Origin: Rapidithrix thailandica
Lineage (GTDB): Bacteria; Bacteroidota; Bacteroidia; Cytophagales; Flammeovirgaceae
Length of the DNA: 64,000 bases
Direction: 5' to 3'
Assembly (NCBI RefSeq): GCF_039710355.1
Contig: NZ_JBDKWZ010000019.1
Location: forward strand, 80,310 to 144,309
Shown here: piece by piece, positions 9,405 through 18,900 of the stretch
Numbering within the stretch: position 1 is the stretch's first letter
How the letters are laid out: the number at the start of each line of letters is the position of its first letter
Translations under genes and position numbers: made by a program
Notes under the pieces: generated by a model
What the model saw: the letters and a program-made list of their open reading frames with translations, nothing else
The model's database searches: none
Told to the model about the DNA's origin: nothing

Positions 9405-9445
9405 CTAGATTAAGGGATGTAAACCTTAGTTTATGACATTCTTAT

Positions 9446-10462
9446 CTAATCCTCATCATTTTCATTTTCTTCCAGTGAGGAGGATTTGCCAGTAGTTTGC
9501 GGCTCACCCTCGGCTATGCTGGACCGCATATCCGTATCGGCTTTGATATTACTCATTTTGTAATAATCCATAATACCCAGATTTCCGTTTCTGAAGGCAT
9601 CTGCCATTGCTAATGGTATTTCCGCTTCTGCTTCGATTACCTTGGCTCTTGCCGCTTGTGCTTTGGCTTTCATCTCTTGTTCTACAGCTACCGCCATGGC
9701 ACGTCTTTCTTCGGCTTTTGCCTCTGCTACTTTCAAATCCGCATTGGCTTGGTCGATTTGCAATTTCGCTCCGATATTACTTCCGATGTCGATATCGGCA
9801 ATGTCAATGGATAAAATCTCGAAAGCCGTTCCCGAATCCAAGCCTTTTCCCAATACCAGTTTGGAAATCTTATCTGGGTTTTCCAACACATCTTTGTGTG
9901 ACTTGGAGGAACCGATAGAGGTGACAATCCCTTCTCCTACACGGGCCAAAATCGTTTCTTCACCGGAACCCCCGACCAATTGAGCAATGTTAGCCCGGAC
10001 GGTAACTCTTGCCTTGGCGATCAGTTGTATCCCATCCTGAGCCACTGCAGCTACAGAAGGAGTATTAATTACCTGTGGGTTTACGGAAATTTGAACCGCT
10101 TCAAACACTTCTCTACCGGCCAGGTCGATGGCTGCAGCCTGTTTGAAGGTCAGTTCAATGTTGGCTTTGTCCGCTGAAATTAAGGCTTTGATCACCGAAG
10201 GAACGTGCCCACCTGCCAGGTAATGCGTTTCCAGGTCATCGGTAGTGAGGGTAAGGCCTGCTTTTGTTGCGGTAATGAGTGATTCAACAATGACTCTGGG
10301 GGGGACTTTCCGTACACGCATCAGGACTAAATTGATTAAACTGACTTTTACGGAAGAAAATACCGCCGTAAACCAAAGATTTACAGGGATGAAGTAAAGA
10401 AAGGAGAAGAGAAAAATAATTCCTCCAACTAAAAGTATTAGTATGTTATAAGTATTGCTCAT
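9446..10462 (-). CDS. floA: Flotillin-like protein FloA
   Basis: A 338-residue membrane scaffold protein of the FloA (YqfA/UPF0365) family, which organises functional membrane microdomains. An N-terminal hydrophobic hairpin (~residues 5-30) is followed by the SPFH-like domain with family blocks PPRVIVESLITATKAGL, THYLAGGHVPSVIKALI and GIVTSIGSS. A helical Ala/Glu/Lys-rich coiled coil follows (~230-290), with the conserved MADAFRNGNLGIMDYYKM end and an acidic tail. The usual NfeD partner is not adjacent, so it appears monocistronic. Length and order match the family. The ATG at 10462 is well supported. Confidence 0.95.
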   Translation of the reverse strand: MSNTYNILILLVGGIIFLFSFLYFIPVNLWFTAVFSSVKVSLINLVLMRVRKVPPRVIVESLITATKAGLTLTTDDLETHYLAGGHVPSVIKALISADKANIELTFKQAAAIDLAGREVFEAVQISVNPQVINTPSVAAVAQDGIQLIAKARVTVRANIAQLVGGSGEETILARVGEGIVTSIGSSKSHKDVLENPDKISKLVLGKGLDSGTAFEILSIDIADIDIGSNIGAKLQIDQANADLKVAEAKAEERRAMAVAVEQEMKAKAQAARAKVIEAEAEIPLAMADAFRNGNLGIMDYYKMSNIKADTDMRSSIAEGEPQTTGKSSSLEENENDED

Positions 10463-10740
10463 AGATTAAAAATTCTGTAATGACTATGTTTAACTTAATT
10501 TTTGCTTAAATTAATACCTATATTGAAAATATTCACAAAGTTATAAGAATATTTTAAGTTAAAAACTCCTTGTAAAAGGTAAGCTTATTTTTTAAATCAT
10601 AAAGGGTAACGTATTCACGTATGTGCTTACATCATGCGAATAGAGAGTAAATTATAAACTTCCTCTTAATAAAACCAGAAACTTTGTATTTTTAAAACTA
10701 ACCATAACAAAGAATATCCATAAACAAACACATAATCAGT

Positions 10741-11244
10741 ATGATACAGGTGAAAATAGACCAAAGTGCTGCCGTATATGAGGTGACAGAAAAAGACGAT
10801 AGACTTTTTGTAAATAATCAAGTGGTGGAATGGGACATCGTCCGTTTGGCCGATCAGCGTTTTCATATCCTTTATCAGAATAAATCCTTTAATGCGGAAT
10901 TTATTCATGCCGATGCGGTAAAGAAAGAATTTATCTTGAAAATCAACGGAAGGGTTTATCATTTGGAAGTAAAAGACCAATATGATATTTTGTTGGAAAA
11001 ACTGGGAATGAAAGATGCCTTGCTACAAAAAGTAAACGACTTGAAAGCCCCGATGCCAGGGCTGATTCTGGAAGTAAAAGCCAAAGAAGGGGAGCGGGTG
11101 AAAAAAGGGGAGCCTTTGTTGATATTGGAAGCCATGAAGATGGAAAATGTATTGAAAGCTCCCGAAGATGTCACCATCAAGTCAGTAAAAGTAAGCCAGG
11201 CAGACAATGTGGAAAAAAACCAACTTTTATTAGTGTTTGAATAA
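10741..11244 (+). CDS. Biotin/lipoyl-attachment carrier protein (acyl-CoA carboxylase BCCP-like)
   Basis: A 167-residue protein whose C-terminal ~75 residues form a biotinyl domain with the EAMKMEN motif; Lys133 would be biotinylated. The N-terminal half is the beta-rich extension seen in Bacteroidota carboxylase biotin carrier subunits. It would shuttle carboxyl groups between biotin carboxylase and carboxyltransferase subunits of an acyl-CoA carboxylase (propionyl- or acetyl-CoA type), but neither partner is nearby, so the substrate is open. It precedes rnhB by ~95 bp on the same strand with no clear terminator, and the two may be co-transcribed. Confidence 0.85.
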   Translation: MIQVKIDQSAAVYEVTEKDDRLFVNNQVVEWDIVRLADQRFHILYQNKSFNAEFIHADAVKKEFILKINGRVYHLEVKDQYDILLEKLGMKDALLQKVNDLKAPMPGLILEVKAKEGERVKKGEPLLILEAMKMENVLKAPEDVTIKSVKVSQADNVEKNQLLLVFE

Positions 11245-11340
11245 GGGAGAAGCCTTTCTGAACGAGATTTTTTACTTTACAGGCTGGCAACTGCCTACTG
11301 CTTTGTAGCTTTGCCGGCTCACTTAACGATTGTTGTATAC

Positions 11341-11940
11341 ATGCTTCTACCATATTTTAAAGAGGGCCGGATTGAAGCCGGGTTGGACGAAGCGGGGAGA
11401 GGTTGTCTGGCCGGGCCTGTAGTTGCTGCTGCCGTGATCCTTCCCGTGGATTATAAAAATAGGCTGCTAAATGACTCTAAAAAACTCACCAAGAAAATCC
11501 GGAATCAATTAAGGGAAGAAATCGAACGGGAAGCTTTGAGTTATGCCGTGGCCGAAGTCTCTCCGAAGGAAATTGATAAGATCAATATTTTAAAGGCTTC
11601 TTTTTTGGCAATGCACCGTGCCTTGGAACAACTCGAGCCCACTCCGGAACATTTGATCGTGGATGGCAACCGGTTTACACCTTATCCGGATATTACTCAT
11701 GATTGTATTGTGAAAGGAGATGGAAAGTACGCTTCCATTGCTGCGGCTTCTATCCTGGCAAAAACTTATCGCGATGACCTGATGGAACAGCTCGCTAAAG
11801 ATCATCCTCATTATCAATGGGAGCAAAATGCCGGGTATCCCACCAAAGCGCACCGGGAAGCGATCCGGATACACGGAACCAGTCCATATCACCGGATGAG
11901 CTTTAAACTTTTGCCGGAACAAATGGAAATTAAATTTTAA
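11341..11940 (+). CDS. rnhB: Ribonuclease HII
   Basis: Cleaves the RNA strand of RNA-DNA hybrids and removes misincorporated ribonucleotides. The catalytic acidic set is visible: GLDEAGRG near the N-terminus, LIVDGNR in the middle and ASILAKTYRD, with the family motif GPVVAAAVILP. The chosen ATG at 11341 gives 199 residues with a usual N-terminus. An in-frame TTG at 11311 would add ten unconserved residues and is disfavoured. It is convergent with the minus-strand AlkB-like remnant. Confidence 0.95.
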   Translation: MLLPYFKEGRIEAGLDEAGRGCLAGPVVAAAVILPVDYKNRLLNDSKKLTKKIRNQLREEIEREALSYAVAEVSPKEIDKINILKASFLAMHRALEQLEPTPEHLIVDGNRFTPYPDITHDCIVKGDGKYASIAAASILAKTYRDDLMEQLAKDHPHYQWEQNAGYPTKAHREAIRIHGTSPYHRMSFKLLPEQMEIKF

Positions 11941-12027
11941 TTTCTTCATCCATAAAGATTTTCGTCACCATTAGCTTTCAAAGAGATTTCCATGAGTTTC
12001 TTTAAAAGTTAATGGTATATTGAGGGC

Positions 12028-12267
12028 CTATCGGGGGCATTTTCCATCCTTTTGAAATTCTCTGAGTGTGATGGAAATTCTTTTACCTTGATACTTTTTA
12101 AAATACGGGACTTCATGAGTCCAGTGTAAATTTGTTTCCCAAGGAATTACAATGACCCCATGTGCTGTCATCGGTAAGTCTTTAAACCCTTTTTCTTTCC
12201 AATGCTTCATCCGGAACAAGCGTTCTTCACCGGATGAGAAAGCTGTTAAACCATGCCTTTTATTCAA
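12028..12267 (-). pseudogene. C-terminal remnant of an AlkB-like 2OG-Fe(II) dioxygenase
   Basis: A 79-residue frame starting at a TTG that overlaps the stop codon of the upstream gene (TTGA). Its sequence fits the second half of AlkB-type oxygenases: a strand with FSSGEERLF, a HGVIVIPWETNLHWTH stretch whose His would be the last iron ligand, and RISITLR, the RxSxTxR element that binds 2-oxoglutarate. The N-terminal half with the HxD iron ligands is absent, and the upstream gene encodes something unrelated, so the frame cannot be an active enzyme alone. It is either a decayed gene or a small derived protein translationally coupled to the DUF4304-like gene. Family placement is by motif only. 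Confidence 0.5.
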
Positions 12268-13421
12268 TTTTCATCAAAAAATAGCTTGTTTTTAGGGCTG
12301 AATATGAGGGCTGTTACGTTGCCAGAAACGACTTCTAGTAAGTGAATGTAATGATTGATATACCCCGCTTGTATAGCATCGTTGTCTCCCCAAAAGTCAA
12401 TACGCTTTTTGGTGCCGGAAATCAGTGATAAGTCTTTTTGCCCTTTATATAAGGAGAGAATTTCTTGCGTATCTTCTACAACTGCCTCGCTGTCATTTAA
12501 GTGAAAATAGAAGCGGTACTTTTCGTCAATAAGAACTTCTAACCGGGTGTTGTCCGAAAGTAATTCGTAATCAAAGTTTTGAAATATTGCTTCGTGAATT
12601 TTACTCAGGTCATCGTGAAAGATTAGATGATGATAACTTACACCACCCATTCTATTGGCTTGTTCAGGGTATTTTTTCTCTAGCAATGAGGTTTTCAAAA
12701 AATCATATCCATGCGTCTCGTTAATAAGTGGTTTAAGCTTTTCTAACTTAAGCCGCTCGATAGATTGACGTAGATTAGATTCAATGATTTCCCCGATCGT
12801 TGTATAGTCTTTTTGTTGTAAAAATCCGGCCAGTTTACCGAACTCCGCATTGACGAAATGTAAACTGTAATCGGATGTGGCTTCTTCTTTCTTTTGAAAA
12901 TACCAGTCCAACGCTTGTTCATACCGTTTTGCGTATAATAAAATGTAAAAAAAAGTGCGTTGGGACGGAAGGCTGTGGGTATTGAAAAACAGCGCGTGAT
13001 CAGGATTTTCTAATGCTAAATTGTCAGAGCGAAATTGAATTAGATGGCGGACGTTTCCGTGAAGGTCAAACCAATACAAAACTTTTTCCTCTATACTTGC
13101 GCAAATTTCTCTTAAGGATAGTTCTGCCGTAAGTTGAATGGTAAAGTTATGCGTGTGTTTATAATTGATTCCCAGGGACTGAATACGCGTACCCGTTTCC
13201 GGATATATCGTATCCATTCCTTCGTATAAATAATGATTATTGATGTTCACATAAAACATTTCACCTCCCCATCTGGATTTTTGAATATTAATCGTTTGCA
13301 CGACAAAATCATCGGTCAGGCGAATTAGGCTGCTGGTTTTAAACTTTGAGAAGCCATATTTTTTCAAGGGCTTTACAAGCCATTTGGTGATTTCTTTGTT
13401 GAAATTTTTGGGAGTATACAT
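12264..13421 (-). CDS. DUF4304-like hypothetical protein
   Basis: 385 residues, no signal peptide or membrane segment, so probably cytoplasmic. The first ~120 residues resemble the DUF4304 pattern: a start helix KEITKWLVKPLKKYGFSKF, then QTINIQKSRWGGEMFYVNI. The middle is helical with a repeat-like feel (FYILLYAKRYEQALDWYFQ), and the C-terminal third is mixed. Function is unknown; proteins of this kind often occur in scattered accessory sites with immunity-like genes. It overlaps the following 79-codon frame by 4 bases. The ATG at 13421 is the first plausible start. Confidence 0.6.
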   Translation of the reverse strand: MYTPKNFNKEITKWLVKPLKKYGFSKFKTSSLIRLTDDFVVQTINIQKSRWGGEMFYVNINNHYLYEGMDTIYPETGTRIQSLGINYKHTHNFTIQLTAELSLREICASIEEKVLYWFDLHGNVRHLIQFRSDNLALENPDHALFFNTHSLPSQRTFFYILLYAKRYEQALDWYFQKKEEATSDYSLHFVNAEFGKLAGFLQQKDYTTIGEIIESNLRQSIERLKLEKLKPLINETHGYDFLKTSLLEKKYPEQANRMGGVSYHHLIFHDDLSKIHEAIFQNFDYELLSDNTRLEVLIDEKYRFYFHLNDSEAVVEDTQEILSLYKGQKDLSLISGTKKRIDFWGDNDAIQAGYINHYIHLLEVVSGNVTALIFSPKNKLFFDEN

Positions 13422-13734
13422 TTCTAAAAATAATGATAACGGTTAAGTGTAAAAGTAATAAAAGGAAAGGGTTAAACCTCTATGCGGTTTTTGAACATCC
13501 GCTTCGGTGGCTTGGCGGGGATGTGTCGTAAATGAGCCGGTATGTTAATCCTATCACCTCAAAATTCGTGCATGAGGACATTTAGCGACTCCTGCATAAC
13601 AGACCCGGGTGACAGCGCTATGTTATACGGTGTTCAACATAGAATAGCCATACGGTTAAATAATGGCATTTAACAATATTTAAGGTCTGCAAAATTTGTC
13701 AGAATAATCAACTTGATGTAGTTTCGCCCTCCAG
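13422..13734. other. Intergenic region between divergent genes
   Basis: About 310 bases separate the minus-strand DUF4304-like gene from the plus-strand small secreted-protein gene. The only structure seen is an imperfect inverted repeat (CATAACA near 13595 and TGTTATAC near 13622). No RNA gene is recognised. Confidence 0.4.
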
Positions 13735-14160
13735 ATGACAAAGACATTCATTAAATATCTTCTATCTCTAAGTATTTTTCTGTTGGGTGGTTATAGCCAA
13801 TTGGCTGCCCATACTTCTCAGGAAGATACCTGTCTTTCTTTAATCAAGCGCCTTAAAAAGTCTGAAGGTACCGGCTTTGGTACTATCCGAGAATCTCAGG
13901 ATTTGAGCCGACATGCTATTGTATCCAGTTCAAAACAAGAAGGCGTAGAAATAGAAGCAGAAGACATCGAGGAAGAAGATGACTTGTTAACGTCATTTGA
14001 GAGAAAATTAAGTAGTGGTAATTTGTTTGCTGCGATTTTTAATGCCCAAGCGGCTGAATTTCTCTTCAGTTATATAAGAAAGTGTTTACGGGATGGTAAG
14101 CCTTTTTTGTATATAAATCCTTATAGTCGGCAGATCATTTTCCAGGTGTTTAAAATTTGA
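13735..14160 (+). CDS. Small exported protein, paralogue 1
   Basis: A 141-residue protein with an N-terminal hydrophobic signal (cut probably near AAHTS). An acidic cluster (IEAEDIEEEDD, ~residues 74-85) is followed by a short conserved core: SFERKLSSGN, AQAAEFLF, YIRK and a C-terminal IIFQVFKI. The same layout recurs in the next gene, so the two are paralogues. I know similar short proteins from Bacteroidota but no function. Codon use and position suggest a real gene; the hydrophobic core ending in a charged -KI tail is conserved between both copies. Confidence 0.65.
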   Translation: MTKTFIKYLLSLSIFLLGGYSQLAAHTSQEDTCLSLIKRLKKSEGTGFGTIRESQDLSRHAIVSSSKQEGVEIEAEDIEEEDDLLTSFERKLSSGNLFAAIFNAQAAEFLFSYIRKCLRDGKPFLYINPYSRQIIFQVFKI

Positions 14161-14335
14161 TTTTACTCCTTCCTATTGGCTAAGGCATACGGCCAACGTT
14201 CCACTTTTTTTATACGGTTTATCATTCGGTATCCATAAGCCTGAAGCTACGTGAGATGCCATAAGTGTACTGTATTTACACTTCCCTAAAACAATTTAAT
14301 AAGAAAATCAAAGTGCTTTTCAAAGCACGATTATT

Positions 14336-14704
14336 ATGAAGACACTCCTCATATTCATGGGTTTGTGCACCTTACTGTGCCATACTGGCTATTCTTCATT
14401 ACACTCGATGAAAAGGTTTGAGCATTCCAGCCTTGGCATGGGACAAAATACCCAGGTCTTACTTGTTCATTCAATTTTGTCAGGTAGAAAAGAAGAGTGC
14501 CGAATAGGGGTAGCGGATGTTGAGGAGGAAGACGACAAGTTGCTTTCTTTCAAAAAGCGCTTAAAGAGCACGAATTACCTCTGGGGTGTTTATGCCCAAG
14601 CCTCTGGATTTTACTCCAACAATATAGCTAAATTCATAGGGGATAGTTTACTCTATTCCTGCGCCTCCAAGAGGTACATAATCTTCCGGGTACTCAGAAT
14701 ATGA
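14336..14704 (+). CDS. Small exported protein, paralogue 2
   Basis: A 122-residue protein with signal peptide MKTLLIFMGLCTLLCHTGYS. The mature part repeats the plan of paralogue 1: acidic VEEEDD, LLSFKKRLKS, AQASGFY, and a C-terminal YIIFRVLRI. Its signal peptide is nearly the same as that of the RND adaptor 500 bp downstream (FMGLCxLLCHT in both), and the bases just upstream also match, so the leader appears to have been duplicated. No function is known. It lies directly before the efflux operon. Confidence 0.65.
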   Translation: MKTLLIFMGLCTLLCHTGYSSLHSMKRFEHSSLGMGQNTQVLLVHSILSGRKEECRIGVADVEEEDDKLLSFKKRLKSTNYLWGVYAQASGFYSNNIAKFIGDSLLYSCASKRYIIFRVLRI

Positions 14705-14834
14705 TTTAATACTTTCCAGGAGAGTTGGGGACCTAGTGTCACCTAACCGTTCACACCTGTTGTTTTTCACTATTCACTGTCAACACACCTCTCAAAAAAA
14801 GTATAAAAACCGAATTGTTTTAAAGTACGAATTT

Positions 14835-15923
14835 ATGATAAAGACAATGCTCTTGTTTATGGGTTTGTGTGCCTTGCTATGCCATACAAGCTGTACAACA
14901 GAAAAAGTAGAAGGAAAGGAAATGGGGACTAAATTTCTGGTAACCAGTCCGGTGCAAATGGATACTTCCATTACTAAGGATTATGTATGTCAGATCCACT
15001 CTATTCGTCATATTGAACTAAGGGCTCAGGAAAAAGGCTATTTGCAAAAAATCTTTGTAGACGAAGGACAATTTGTGAAAAAAGGACAGCTGTTATTCCG
15101 AATTATGCCCAACCTGTACCAAGCCGAACTGCAAAAAGCTCAGGCGGAAGTCAACTTTGCTGAAATTGAATTGCAAAACACGCAATCACTGGCCGATAGC
15201 AATATCGTGGCCCCGAATGAGCTAGCCATGGCCAAAGCTAAATTTAGCAAGGCCAAAGCGGAGTTGGCATTAGCACAGGTGCATTTGGGATTTACAGAGA
15301 TCAGGGCCCCCTTTGATGGTATTATTGACCGCTTTCATGTACGGCCAGGGAGTCTGGTAGACGAGGGCGAGTTGCTCTCTAATTTGTCGGACAATAGTAA
15401 AATATGGGTGTATTTCAATGTTCCGGAAGCCGAATACCTGGATTATAAAACCGGTGAAAACCAGAAAAGTACCGGGATAGTAAACCTGTTAATGGCAAAT
15501 AATAAATTGTTTGAATTTTCCGGAAAGGTAGGAACTATTGAGGCAGATTTTAATCATGAAACGGGGACTATTCCTTTCAGAGCTACATTTCCCAATCCCA
15601 AAGGGCTGCTAAGACATGGCGAGACTGGCAATATACAAATGGCTGTACCCCTTGACCGTGCGCTGATTATTCCTCAAAAAGCCACTTTTGAAATCCTGGA
15701 AAAGAAGTATGTTTTTGTGGTAGGGGAGGATAATAAGGTAATGACCAGGGAAATTACCATCGGTGCGGATATGGAAGATTTGTATGCGGTGAGTGAGGGG
15801 TTAGAAGCAAACGAAAAGATATTGCTTGAAGGGTTGCGAAAGGTAAGAGACAATGAAGAGATCACTTATGAGTACCTGAAACCTGAGAAGATCATCTCCC
15901 AATTAAAATTATATGCCGAATAA
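14835..15923 (+). CDS. RND efflux periplasmic adaptor (membrane fusion) lipoprotein
   Basis: The periplasmic link between the RND pump and outer-membrane channel of the same operon. From the ATG at 14835 it has 362 residues with a lipoprotein signal ending LLCHTSC (Cys ~20). A split lipoyl/barrel-sandwich hybrid (GYLQKIFVDEGQFVKKGQLLF and FTEIRAPFDGIIDRF) encloses an alpha-hairpin (~80-140), then a beta-barrel and membrane-proximal domain (IIPQKATFEI, MTREITIG). An open frame extends to a GTG at 14736 but that would place 33 polar residues before the signal, so 14835 is preferred. The pump starts 25 bp downstream. Confidence 0.92.
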   Translation: MIKTMLLFMGLCALLCHTSCTTEKVEGKEMGTKFLVTSPVQMDTSITKDYVCQIHSIRHIELRAQEKGYLQKIFVDEGQFVKKGQLLFRIMPNLYQAELQKAQAEVNFAEIELQNTQSLADSNIVAPNELAMAKAKFSKAKAELALAQVHLGFTEIRAPFDGIIDRFHVRPGSLVDEGELLSNLSDNSKIWVYFNVPEAEYLDYKTGENQKSTGIVNLLMANNKLFEFSGKVGTIEADFNHETGTIPFRATFPNPKGLLRHGETGNIQMAVPLDRALIIPQKATFEILEKKYVFVVGEDNKVMTREITIGADMEDLYAVSEGLEANEKILLEGLRKVRDNEEITYEYLKPEKIISQLKLYAE

Positions 15924-15948
15924 TTTAAGGTTTTAAAAGCGAAAGAAA

Positions 15949-18900
15949 ATGTTTAATAAATTCATTCATAGGCCTGTCCTTGCGATAGCGATCTCACTCG
16001 TTATCATTTTCATGGGGATTTTGGCTATGACCAATTTGCCAATATCCCAGTTCCCCTCCATTGCCCCGCCAAGGGTCAATATTTTTATTGCCTATCCGGG
16101 TGCCAGTGCCGATGTACTGGTGAAATCCGTGCTTATTCCTATGGAAAAAGCCATTAACGGTACTCCGGGGATGAAATACATGACTTCGGATGCTACCAGT
16201 GCAGGGGAGGCCACCATACAGGTAGTGTTTAACCTGGGCATTGATCCTAGTCAGGCCGTAGTAAATGTAAAGAACCGGATCGAGCAGGTAACGAACAGGC
16301 TTCCGCCTTTGGTGCAACGGGAAGGGATTATCGTAAGTCGTTCCCAGCCTAACATGTTGATGTATGTAAACCTCTTCAGTAAGGATAAAAATACAGACCA
16401 AAAATTCCTTTACAATTATGCAAGTGTTAACATACTCAATGAATTGAAAAGGCTCAATGGGGTAGGGAGTGCTAAAATTCTCGGTAGCCGTCAATACGCC
16501 ATGCGTATTTGGTTGAAGCCGGACCGGATGCGGGCTTACAACATCTCTACGGAAGAAGTAATGGAAGCGCTGGAAGAACAAAGTATTATCGGTTCGCCGG
16601 GTAGGTTGGGAAGAAGCTCGGGCAAACGCTCACAATCCCTCGAATATGTATTGACTTACCAAGGGAGGTACAATGAGCCGGAGCAGTATGAAAATGTGAT
16701 TGTCCGGGCGAATGCGGAAGGAGAAATTCTTCATCTGAAAGATGTGGCGGAAGTAGAGTTCGGAAGTGAGTTTTACGATATTTACTCCAACCTGGACAAT
16801 CTTCCCTCGGCAGCGATTACCTTGAAGCAAACCTATGGCAGTAATGCCAGTGATGTCATTGAAGAGGTGAAAGCCAAAATGGATGAGATCAAAGCCGAAT
16901 CATTTCCTCCCGGGATGGACTATGAGATCAGTTATGATGTATCCAATTTCCTGAATGCTTCCATTGACAAAGTGGTGCATACCTTGGTGGAAGCCTTTGT
17001 TTTGGTGGCGTTGGTGGTATTCTTGTTTCTGGGTGATTGGCGTTCTACGCTGATCCCAACGTTGGCCGTGCCGGTGTCTTTGATCGGGGCTTTTATTTTC
17101 ATGCAGTTTTTGGGGCTAACAATCAACCTGATTACTTTATTCGCCTTGGTACTGGCCATCGGTGTGGTAGTGGACGATGCGATTGTGGTGGTGGAAGCCG
17201 TGCATGCCAAAATGGAAGAAGAGCCTGATTTATCCCCATATAAAGCCGTAAAAAAAGTACTTGGGGAAATTAGCGGAGCAGTCATTGCCATTACTTTATT
17301 AATGACAGCGGTATTTGTGCCGGTAGCCTTTATGACCGGCCCGGTAGGGATATTTTACCGGCAGTTTTCCATCACTATGGCCGCTTCTATTGTGCTTTCT
17401 GGTATCGTAGCGCTTACACTGACTCCGGTGCTTTGTGCAATGATTTTGAAAAATACCCATGGAAAGCCCAAAAAGAAAACGTTGATGTCCCGGTTTATCG
17501 ATGGTTTTAACAACGGGTTCGAAAAGCTCACGGGGAAGTATGCCGGACTGCTCAAGTCCATTGTGAGCCGAAGAGTAGTTACCTTCGGTTTGTTGTTTGC
17601 CTTCTGTGGCGGAATATGGGTGACCAGCCTTGGATTACCTTCCGGTTTTATTCCTGCAGAGGACCAGGGGATGATTTATGCCATTGTGCAGACACCTCCG
17701 GGTTCTACCTTGGAACGAACCAATGATATAGCCCGTGAATTACAGGAAATCGCCGAACACGTTGAAGGGATCCAATCGGTATCCGCATTGGCAGGATATG
17801 AGGTGTTGACTGAAGGGAGAGGTTCTAATGCGGGGACTTGTCTGATTAATTTGAAAAACTGGTCGGATAGAGAACATAGGGTTGAGGAAATTATAGAAGA
17901 GTTGGAAGAAAAGGCCCATGAAATTCCGGGAGCAACCATCGAATTTTTCCAGCCACCGGCCGTGCCCGGTTACGGAGCGGCAGGTGGATTTGCACTGCGC
18001 CTTCTGGATAAAACCAATACAGGGGATTATAAAGCTTTTGAAAAGGTGAACAATGAGTTCATGGAAGCTCTTAAGAAGCGGAAAGAATTAGCGGGCTTGT
18101 TTACCTTCTTTGCTGCCAATTATCCACAATACGAATTGGAAATCGACAATCAAGCGGCTATGCAGAAAGGAGTCTCCATTGGCAAAGCCATGGATAACCT
18201 ATCGGTTTTAATTGGTAGTTCATACGAATTGGGTTTCATCCGGTTCGGGAGTTTTTATAAGGTATATGTTCAAGCCGCTCCGGAGTATAGAAGATTACCG
18301 GATGATCTGATGAAACTGTATGTGAAAAACGACCGCGATGAAATGGTGCCTTATTCGGCTTTCATGAAAATCAAGAAGAAGCAAGGGCTTAATGAAATTA
18401 CCCGGTATAATATGTATACCTCTGCGGCCATCAATGGTTCTCCGGCAGCAGGATACAGCAGTGGTGAGGCGATCAAAGCGATTCAGGAAGAAGCTGACAG
18501 GGTGCTTCCGAGAGGCTATGATATAGACTGGGCGGGCTTGGCCAAAGACGAAGTAGCCCGTGGAAATGAGGCCCTTTATATTTTCCTCATTGTTTTAGCC
18601 TTTGTGTATATAGTACTTGCGGCACAATACGAAAGTTTTATCTTGCCCTTGTCAGTGGTTTTCTCTCTGCCTGCTGGGGTTTTCGGAGCATTTATATTGC
18701 TCAAGCTGATGGGTTTAGCCAATGATATTTATGCCCAGGTCGGTTTGGTGATGTTGGTGGGTTTATTGGGTAAGAATGCGGTGCTGATTGTAGAATTTGC
18801 CATTCAGAAAAACCAGGAAGGTGCTTCTATACCGGAGGCTGCCATAGAAGGTGCCAAAGTGCGTTTTCGACCTATCTTAATGACTTCCTTCGCCTTTATT

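Noticed and set aside
13590..13632. Integron attC-like site (CATAACA ... TGTTATAC)
   Set aside because: Arms are short and imperfect, no integrase is present and no cassette structure surrounds it.
15994..16581. 195-codon minus-strand frame inside the RND pump
   Set aside because: Antisense shadow of a conserved pump gene.
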